A DNA stretch of 20,530 bases, taken from positions 1 through 20,530 of the forward strand of contig JANMLV010000103.1 of assembly GCA_031372705.1 (NCBI GenBank), read 5' to 3'. A program made the position numbers and the translations under genes. This stretch comes from UBA7236 sp031372705. GTDB taxonomy: Bacteria > Bacteroidota > Bacteroidia > Chitinophagales > BACL12. Under the pieces are notes generated by a model. It searched no databases, was not told where the DNA came from, and worked only from the letters and a program-made list of their open reading frames with translations. How positions within the stretch are numbered: position 1 is the first letter of the stretch; every line of letters starts with the position of its first letter. Positions 14,617 to 20,530 of the stretch are shown here, one piece after another.

Positions 14617-15225
14617 ATGCAGCCAATCGAAAATAATACCATAATAGCTATCCTTAGCTTTTTAGCAGGGATTTTTATTTTTGCTGCACAAATAACTTTA
14701 GTTGTTGATGTATTCAAACGAAAAATTTCTCCTAGTTTACTTTCTTGGTTGGGTTGGGCATTGTTAATTGGAACAGGTTTCGTTGCTCAGGTGGTGGAGC
14801 AAGGTTGGGAATGGAGCTTACTTGGATTGCTATTGTCGACATTAGGATGCTTCGTTATTTTCTTTACCGCATGGATACTTAAAAATTACCTCATGGTAAA
14901 ATCCGATTGGCGATTTTTAATATTAGGTTTACTTTGCTTAGTAATATACTTCATTTCTAAAGATGCCTGGATCACCACCATCTTTGCCATAGTTGCTGAT
15001 TTTATTGTAGGCATTCCAACCCTCATTCATGCTCATAAGAACCCTGTATCTCAAAAAAGCAATGCTTGGATGTTAGGGTTTGTAAGTTGGATATTTTCAC
15101 TTATTTTATGCATTGGTCACTCATGGTTGTATGCATTATTTCCTATTTATTTATTCTTATATAACGGTGCCATGGTCTATTTAACCAAAGGAAGTTTGAA
15201 GTTTTGGCACAAAGCGCAATTGTAA
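14617..15225 (+). CDS. Multi-pass membrane protein, PQ-loop-like repeats
   Basis: A 202-residue protein with six to seven hydrophobic helices. Two related halves can be seen: QITLVVDVFKRKISPSLLSWLGWALL (about 25-50) and DFIVGIPTLIHAHKNPVSQKSNAWMLGFVSW (about 127-157). Both place a short basic loop and a proline before a serine-rich helix start, as in PQ-loop/SWEET-type carriers. That resemblance is by eye and weak. A candidate promoter lies directly upstream, suggesting independent expression from the lipocalin. Transport of a small molecule across the inner membrane is a guess. Confidence 0.65.
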   Translation: MQPIENNTIIAILSFLAGIFIFAAQITLVVDVFKRKISPSLLSWLGWALLIGTGFVAQVVEQGWEWSLLGLLLSTLGCFVIFFTAWILKNYLMVKSDWRFLILGLLCLVIYFISKDAWITTIFAIVADFIVGIPTLIHAHKNPVSQKSNAWMLGFVSWIFSLILCIGHSWLYALFPIYLFLYNGAMVYLTKGSLKFWHKAQL

Positions 15226-15443
15226 TTATAAGTATTACACAATTCGCACATTTAATAATTTGAATTTATGTTTAATGCACTATTAAACAAGAAAGTGTTA
15301 ACAATCAAATATATCTATTGTTCATCAAAAATGAGTTTTATTTTAATTATTTTTTTAATTGCTTAATTTATGTTAAATAAGAAGTAAATGTAAACAATAT
15401 CATCAAGTCCATGTTTTACCTACTCATTATTTAAAACAAACTT

Positions 15444-17135
15444 ATGAAACTTAAAAATTATTTACTTACAAGTTTACTCCTCACAACTTTCTCTTTAACT
15501 TCTTTTGCAAGTTCAAAAATTCAAATCATTCATAATTCAGCAGACCCTGCAGCAGCAGTTGTTGACATTTATTTAGGTGCTGAATTAATTGCTGATGATT
15601 TTGCTTTTAGATCTGCGTCAGCTTTTCTTACCGTACCTTCAGGAGTTGAATTAGTAGTTTCGATTGCACCTTCTACTTCAATAAGTGTTGCCGATGCAAT
15701 AGCTGCTTTTACTTACATATTAGCAGATGGTGAAAACTACGTAGCAGTAGCCAACGGTGTTTTAAATCCTGCCGATTTTGCAGTTAATCCTGACGGTGAA
15801 GCAACTGCATTTAATATCTTAGTTAAATCAGGTATCGAATTAACAGCTGCTGTTGGTTCAAATGTTGACTTTGTAGTATTACATGGTGCAACTGATGCAC
15901 CTTCAGTAAGCGTTTATGCAAGAGGCGTTGCTCAGATTGTGCCAACTGCATCTTACACAGATTTTACTGATTATATCAGTGTTCCTGCAGGTTCTTATAT
16001 TGTTGATATCACTCCTGCAGGCGCAGTTATTCCTGTAGTTGCTGCTTTCACAGCAGATTTAAGCACATTGGCTGGTGGAACAGCAGTTGTATTAGCTTCA
16101 GGATTCTTAAATCCTGCTGCAAATTTAGACGGTGAAGCATTTGCACTTATTGCTGTTTTAACTGACGGTACTGTTATTACTTTACCGGCTGCTGCAACTG
16201 CAACATTGCAAGTTATTCATAACAGCGCAGACCCTGCTGCAGAAGTAGTGGATGTTTATGTTGGTGGTGTTTTAACTGTCGACAATTTTGGCTTCAGAAC
16301 TGCTACTGGAACACTTACAATTCCTTCAGATGTAGTTGTTTCAATTGCAGTAGCTCCGGGCACAAGTACAAGTGTTGCTGATGCTCTTGCAACATTTGAT
16401 ATCACATTTGCAGACAACCAAAATTATGTTGCCATTGCAAATGGTGTTTTAAATCCAATGGATTTTGCAGTTAACCCTGATGGTGCTTCAACAGCATTTA
16501 CTTTATTCTCAACTGACAACATCCGCTTAACTGCTGACGATGCAACTAAAGTTGAATTTATTGCAGTACACGGTGCATCTGATGCTCCTACAGTTGACGT
16601 AAGAGTTGGTGGTGCAGCTTTAGTTGATGATGCATCTTATGGAGATATTACAGGTTATGTAGCTGTTGATCCGGGTACTTATGTATTAGATATTACTACA
16701 GCTGATGGAGCTGTAACAGTTGTATCTTACTCTGCGCCTTTAGATGGTCTTGCCGGTGGAACTGCGGTTGTATTCGCTTCAGGTTTCCTTAATCCTGCAG
16801 CTAATAACGACGGTGCTCCTTTCGGTTTATTTGCAGCACTTGGTGATGGAACAGTTGTTGAATTTGCAAACTTTGTTTCAATAAATGATAATACAACATT
16901 AGTTGGTGTTGCTGTTTATCCGAATCCAACTTCCAATACACTAATATTAAACAACGAAAATAACAGTAATTATTTTGCTTCTATATTTAACATGAATGGC
17001 CAAATGGTTAAATCTGTAAATGTAGCAGGTGGAAATACCACTGTAGATATTACAAACTTATCTGCAGGTATGTATACCATTTTAATAACTGACGGTATAA
17101 GCAATTATACTACCAACTTATCAGTGGTGAAATAA
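15444..17135 (+). CDS. Secreted DUF4397 tandem-repeat protein with T9SS sorting domain
   Basis: A 563-residue secreted protein. The signal peptide (residues 1-23, ending SFAS) is followed by two tandem DUF4397 units of about 225 residues. Each begins with QIIHNSADPAA or QVIHNSADPAA (about 27 and 255), continues with NYVAxANGVLNPxDFAVNPDG, HGATDAP/HGASDAP, and ends with GGTAVVxASGFLNPAAN. A type A T9SS sorting domain (YPNPTSN, about 492-563) closes the protein. The two units are similar in DNA sequence as well, indicating an internal duplication. The mature protein is acidic and almost free of lysine and arginine before the sorting domain. DUF4397 has a beta-sandwich-like architecture and no known activity. 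It is flanked by a 218-nt upstream gap and a clear terminator, so it is monocistronic. Confidence 0.92.
   Translation: MKLKNYLLTSLLLTTFSLTSFASSKIQIIHNSADPAAAVVDIYLGAELIADDFAFRSASAFLTVPSGVELVVSIAPSTSISVADAIAAFTYILADGENYVAVANGVLNPADFAVNPDGEATAFNILVKSGIELTAAVGSNVDFVVLHGATDAPSVSVYARGVAQIVPTASYTDFTDYISVPAGSYIVDITPAGAVIPVVAAFTADLSTLAGGTAVVLASGFLNPAANLDGEAFALIAVLTDGTVITLPAAATATLQVIHNSADPAAEVVDVYVGGVLTVDNFGFRTATGTLTIPSDVVVSIAVAPGTSTSVADALATFDITFADNQNYVAIANGVLNPMDFAVNPDGASTAFTLFSTDNIRLTADDATKVEFIAVHGASDAPTVDVRVGGAALVDDASYGDITGYVAVDPGTYVLDITTADGAVTVVSYSAPLDGLAGGTAVVFASGFLNPAANNDGAPFGLFAALGDGTVVEFANFVSINDNTTLVGVAVYPNPTSNTLILNNENNSNYFASIFNMNGQMVKSVNVAGGNTTVDITNLSAGMYTILITDGISNYTTNLSVVK
15520..16865 (+). 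repeat. Tandem duplication inside the DUF4397 gene (two ~0.67-kb copies)
   Basis: Copy one (about 15520-16190) and copy two (about 16203-16865) share matching segments such as CATAATTCAGCAGACCCTGC versus CATAACAGCGCAGACCCTGC, and AATCCTGCTGCAAAT versus AATCCTGCAGCTAAT. The copies differ at many third codon positions, so the duplication is not very recent. Confidence 0.75.
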
Positions 17136-17153
17136 TTTAATTTTATAATATTT

Positions 17154-17190
17154 AAAAAAATCCCGTCTTTTAAAGGCGGGATTTTTTTTT
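17154..17190 (+). terminator. Intrinsic terminator after the DUF4397 gene
   Basis: The stem AATCCCGTC / GGCGGGATT (one G-U pair) extends through flanking A and T runs, has a 7-nt loop and is followed by nine T (17182-17190). The A run on the left side makes it potentially bidirectional. Confidence 0.92.
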
Positions 17191-17326
17191 GTATTAATCT
17201 ATGTTAGTTTAAAAGTGCGATTAAATAAATGATGACCAAAATCCATAATTTTCACGGTTTATTTGCGCTTATTAACATGGGTGTTTAAAGAAAATTAAAA
17301 ATGTGCCGGGTTTCAGTGGCAAAACT

Positions 17327-17334
17327 TATCTTTG
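17327..17334 (+). promoter_or_regulatory. Candidate -7 element just before mutS
   Basis: TATCTTTG matches TAnnTTTG and ends only 6 nt before the mutS ATG at 17341. If used, the mutS mRNA would be leaderless. No clear TTG -33 element is present, so support is modest. Confidence 0.35.
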
Positions 17335-17340
17335 CAATGC

Positions 17341-19938
17341 ATGAAACCCATAAAAGAAACGCCCCTCATGGGCCAATACAATAGCATCAAGAGCAAACAT
17401 CCCGATGCTATATTGCTGTTTCGTGTCGGCGATTTTTACGAAACCTTTTCTCAAGACGCCGTAATTACTGCTAAAGTATTAGGCATTGTGCTCACCAAAA
17501 GAGCCAATGGCAGCGCCAGTCACATCGAATTGGCCGGGTTTCCTTACCATGCTTTAGATGCCTATTTACCCAAATTAGTGCGCGCAGGATATCGCGTAGC
17601 CATTTGTGAGCAATTGGAAGATCCCAAATTAACAAAGACCATTGTTAAACGAGGTGTTACCGAATTAATAACTCCGGGCGTTGCTACTAACGATAAAATG
17701 CTCGATACGCGGAGCAACAATTATTTAGCCGCTTACTTCGGAGAAAAAACAGGTGCAGGAATGAGCTTCCTCGATATTTCAACCGGCGAATTTTTTGTGG
17801 CCCAAGGCAATAATGAATATTTTGAAAAATTATTGCACACGTTACAGCCCGCAGAAATAATTGTCCCAAAACAACTCCAAAAACAATTTAAAGAGTTATT
17901 CGGCAATAAATTTTATGTGTACGCAATCGACGACTGGGTTTTTACATCCGATTATACACGTGAAAAATTATTAAACCATTTTGGCACTATCAATTTAAAA
18001 GGCTTTGGTATTGATGATATGCAATATGCCATCATCGCCGCCGGCGCAAGTATTCATTATTTAAGCGATACCGAACATAATAATATTGGCCACATAACAG
18101 GTATTTCTCGCTTAGCTGAAGAAACTTTTGTTTGGCTCGACAGATTTACCATCCGCAACCTGGAACTTATTCATGCATCATCAGAAGATGGTTCCAGCTT
18201 GTTAAAAGTGTTAGATCATACCATTACACCAATGGGCACACGATTATTAAAAAAATATATCGTGATGCCATTGAAAGAAAAAACGGCTATAGACAACCGT
18301 TTAAGTATGGTAGAACAATTAATTAAAGATCAACCACTTAGTGCAATCATTACCAATGCATTGCAACAAATTGGCGATTTGGAGCGCGTGGTGAGCAAAG
18401 TTTCGTTACAGAAAATAAATCCCCGCGAAGTTTTACAACTCAACCGAGCGCTGCATGCAATTATTCCATTACAAACGGAGTTGCTGAAATCAAACGATAT
18501 TCATTTAAAACAACTTGGCGATCAACTACATTTATGTGCCGTAATTCGCGAGCAAATTGATACCCAAATTGCAGAAGATGCTCCTGCACTTGTTCATAAA
18601 GGCGGATTAATAAAAAAAGGTGTGCATCCCGAACTGGATGAATTGCGCGACATTGGTACTTCAGGAAAAGATTTTTTATTAAAGTTACAGCAAGATGAAA
18701 TTGTAAGAACAGGAATTCCAAGTTTAAAAATTGGGTTCAATAATGTATTCGGTTACTTTCTTGAAGTTACCAATAAATATAAAGATGTAGTTCCGGCCGA
18801 ATGGATTCGCAAGCAAACATTAACAAGCGGCGAGCGATATATTACACCATTGCTCAAAGAGTATGAAGATAAAATTTTAGGTGCCGAAGAAAAAATTCTT
18901 GCGCTCGAACAAAAAATTTACGACATATTAATTGCTGCATTGCAGGAATATGTAAAACCAATTCAACAAAACGCGTCAGTAATTGCAAGATTGGATGTAT
19001 TGCTCAATTTTGCCAATATAGCAGTGCAATACAATTATCGCAAACCGGAAATTTCAGAAGATTATGCCATTACGATTACCGATGGTCGTCATCCTGTAAT
19101 CGAACATCATCTGCCGGTAGGCGAAAGCTATGTGCCAAATTCTATTGTATTAGATACCGATGAGCAACAAATCATCATTATCACCGGTCCAAACATGGCG
19201 GGTAAATCTGCGTTGTTAAGGCAAACTGCATTAATTGTTTTAATGGCACAAATGGGCAGTTTTGTTCCTGCGGCCGGAGCAAAAATTGGTATTGTAGATA
19301 AAATTTTTACACGTGTTGGCGCCAGCGATAATATTTCATCAGGCGAGTCTACTTTTATGGTGGAGATGAATGAAACTGCAAGCATCATGAATAATATTTC
19401 TAATCGCAGTTTAATTTTATTGGATGAAATCGGTAGAGGTACTTCTACTTACGATGGTATTTCAATAGCCTGGAGTTTATGCGAATTTTTACATCAACAC
19501 CCAACAGCTAGAGCTAAAACTTTATTTGCAACACATTACCATGAGTTAATTGAATTAGAAACAAAATTTGAACGGATTCAGAATTTCCATGTAAGCACAA
19601 AAGAAGCGGGCAATAAAGTAATTTTCTTACGCAAATTGCAACAAGGTGGCAGCAAACATAGTTTTGGTATTCACGTTGCAAAAATGGCAGGTATGCCGCC
19701 ACAAATTGTATCTCGTGCCAACGAAATATTAAAACAATTAGAAGATAAACATATTGGCGTCGATTTAAAGGATAAATTAAAAAAGATGCAAGCGCAAACT
19801 TTCCAACTTAACATGTTTAGCATGGATGATCCTCAATTAATTAAAATACGTGAAATATTAGAACATCTGGATATTAATACCCTCTCTCCAATTGAGGCAT
19901 TAATGAAATTAAAAGAGTTACAGGATATCGTAAATTAA
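17341..19938 (+). CDS. mutS: DNA mismatch repair protein MutS
   Basis: An 865-residue MutS1, full length for the family. It recognises base mismatches and small loops and starts repair with MutL. The mismatch-binding domain shows GDFYETF with the F32-x-E34 pair that stacks on the mismatch. Connector, lever and clamp regions follow in normal order. The ATPase domain has the Walker A GPNMAGKS at 616-623, STFMVEMNETA, Walker B LLDEIGRGTS (D695-E696) and the ATHYHEL switch histidine. A C-terminal helix-turn-helix region (ISNRSLILLDEIG onward to HVAKMAGMPPQIVSRANEIL) precedes a short tail. ATG 17341 is preferred to a TTG at 17332, which would fall in the candidate promoter. Nothing in it appears damaged. 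The gene is transcribed toward the protease gene on the opposite strand. Confidence 0.98.
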   Translation: MKPIKETPLMGQYNSIKSKHPDAILLFRVGDFYETFSQDAVITAKVLGIVLTKRANGSASHIELAGFPYHALDAYLPKLVRAGYRVAICEQLEDPKLTKTIVKRGVTELITPGVATNDKMLDTRSNNYLAAYFGEKTGAGMSFLDISTGEFFVAQGNNEYFEKLLHTLQPAEIIVPKQLQKQFKELFGNKFYVYAIDDWVFTSDYTREKLLNHFGTINLKGFGIDDMQYAIIAAGASIHYLSDTEHNNIGHITGISRLAEETFVWLDRFTIRNLELIHASSEDGSSLLKVLDHTITPMGTRLLKKYIVMPLKEKTAIDNRLSMVEQLIKDQPLSAIITNALQQIGDLERVVSKVSLQKINPREVLQLNRALHAIIPLQTELLKSNDIHLKQLGDQLHLCAVIREQIDTQIAEDAPALVHKGGLIKKGVHPELDELRDIGTSGKDFLLKLQQDEIVRTGIPSLKIGFNNVFGYFLEVTNKYKDVVPAEWIRKQTLTSGERYITPLLKEYEDKILGAEEKILALEQKIYDILIAALQEYVKPIQQNASVIARLDVLLNFANIAVQYNYRKPEISEDYAITITDGRHPVIEHHLPVGESYVPNSIVLDTDEQQIIIITGPNMAGKSALLRQTALIVLMAQMGSFVPAAGAKIGIVDKIFTRVGASDNISSGESTFMVEMNETASIMNNISNRSLILLDEIGRGTSTYDGISIAWSLCEFLHQHPTARAKTLFATHYHELIELETKFERIQNFHVSTKEAGNKVIFLRKLQQGGSKHSFGIHVAKMAGMPPQIVSRANEILKQLEDKHIGVDLKDKLKKMQAQTFQLNMFSMDDPQLIKIREILEHLDINTLSPIEALMKLKELQDIVN

Positions 19939-19943
19939 CGTAC

Positions 19944-19985
19944 AAAAAAAGCCCCGCCGTTTCCGAGCGGAAACTAAGCGGAGCT
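19944..19985 (-). terminator. Intrinsic terminator for the minus-strand HtrA-like gene
   Basis: Read on the minus strand, a nested hairpin (outer arms AGCTCCGC 19985-19978 with GCGGGGCT 19957-19950, one mismatch; inner GTTTCC-GCTC-GGAAAC at 19974-19959) is followed by seven T (19950-19944, sharing the last stem base). It lies 30 nt after the stop at 20016. In the mutS direction there is no T tract, so it serves the minus-strand gene. Confidence 0.85.
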
Positions 19986-20015
19986 CACATTTGAAAACCC
20001 AATTACCCTATATCT

Positions 20016-20530
20016 TTAAAGACTTAACCCGTAATTATACATTTTGTTCGGATACGACGGATAAAATCCTTCAATTATTACATTCTTACCACTCTTATCT
20101 AGCAAATTCTTTGCCAAATCATTATAATTTACAATTTTTTTATCATCAATTCCGGTAATTATAAATCCTTCTTTAATTCTAGTCTGCTGATATACCTTTC
20201 CATTTTTAATTCCGGTAACCTTTACGCCACCATCAATGTTATAATAATCAGCTTCTTTTCCTGTAACATCCTCAGTTTCAAGACCTAAACTAGAAACTAC
20301 TTCATTAACTTCTTTCTTTACAATTTCGGTATTCCCTTTTTGATTCTTTAATACCACAACAATATTTTTCCTGTCTTTGTTCCGCAGAACTGAAACATTA
20401 ACTTTTTCGCCCGGGCCATATTTACTCAATTGCTCCTGCAATTCGGGGAATGAGTTAATTGGGGATGTATTAATATGGGTAATTATATCCCCAACATTTA
20501 TTCCTGCCTCACCTGCACCTGAGCCTGCAA
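20016..20530 (-). CDS. DegP/HtrA-type protein with two PDZ domains, C-terminal part (continues past window)
   Basis: The frame is open to the right edge, so the apparent start at 20441 (a TTG) is internal. About 171 residues are visible. The first PDZ domain (GEAGINVGDIITHINTSPI, PGEKVNVSVLRNKDRKNIVV) has the pattern of the first PDZ of DegP/DegQ trypsin-like proteases. The second (GVKVTGIKNGKVYQQTRIKEGFIITGIDDK) is followed by the IIEGFYPSYPNKMYNYGLSL tail commonly seen at the end of Bacteroidota DegP homologs. The protease domain would lie outside the window, so its presence is inferred. The role would be periplasmic protein quality control. A terminator follows the stop codon. Confidence 0.85.
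   Translation of the reverse strand, partial: AGSGAGEAGINVGDIITHINTSPINSFPELQEQLSKYGPGEKVNVSVLRNKDRKNIVVVLKNQKGNTEIVKKEVNEVVSSLGLETEDVTGKEADYYNIDGGVKVTGIKNGKVYQQTRIKEGFIITGIDDKKIVNYNDLAKNLLDKSGKNVIIEGFYPSYPNKMYNYGLSL

Noticed and set aside
20016..20441. Complete 141-residue protein starting at 20441
   Set aside because: The codon at 20441 is a TTG inside a PDZ domain and the frame continues upstream to the window edge (GEAGINVGDIITHI), so the gene is partial.

Overview
The window looks like a chromosomal segment of an AT-rich member of the Bacteroidota. Four secreted proteins end in type IX secretion system (T9SS) type A sorting domains. Most genes lack an obvious Shine-Dalgarno sequence, and several intergenic regions carry candidate TAnnTTTG promoter elements of the Bacteroidota type. 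A green-tuned proton-pumping proteorhodopsin beside its retinal-forming oxygenase, plus an ice-binding-type lipoprotein, point to an aquatic, sunlit and possibly cold habitat. I cannot fix the order or family from sequence alone.

Layout. 1-792 is the 3' part of an MFS transporter (AmpG/PAT-like). 1221-1500 holds two overlapping small membrane-protein genes. 1570-3311 (minus) is the phototrophy pair: proteorhodopsin followed by a Brp/Blh carotene dioxygenase. A strong intrinsic terminator lies between them and covers what a naive start call would make the first codons of blh. A 948-bp gene-poor divergent region follows. 4260-8298 encodes a large CotH-kinase/lamin-tail secreted protein and an intradiol dioxygenase carrying both a Tat signal and a T9SS sorting domain, closed by a terminator at 8338-8377. 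8556-9335 is a DUF3494 ice-binding lipoprotein with its own terminator. 9494-11053 has a zinc-free MDR oxidoreductase and a small membrane protein of the hydroxylaminobenzene mutase/styrene oxide isomerase type. 11185-13173 is an IPT/FG-GAP T9SS protein. 13277-15225 contains two coupled unknown small genes, a lipocalin and a PQ-loop-like membrane protein. 15444-17135 is a duplicated DUF4397 T9SS protein with a terminator. 17341-19938 is mutS, and a DegP/HtrA-type two-PDZ protein runs in from the right edge on the minus strand with its own terminator.

How the genes work together. Proteorhodopsin and Blh form one functional unit: Blh cleaves beta-carotene to retinal, the chromophore of the pump. 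No carotenoid synthesis genes are in the window. The four T9SS cargos, the lipocalin and the ice-binding lipoprotein form a loosely clustered envelope/surface set rather than one operon, since terminators separate several of them. The most notable observations are the terminator between the rhodopsin and blh, the Tat-plus-T9SS ring-cleaving enzyme, and the SOI/HAB-mutase-like membrane protein.
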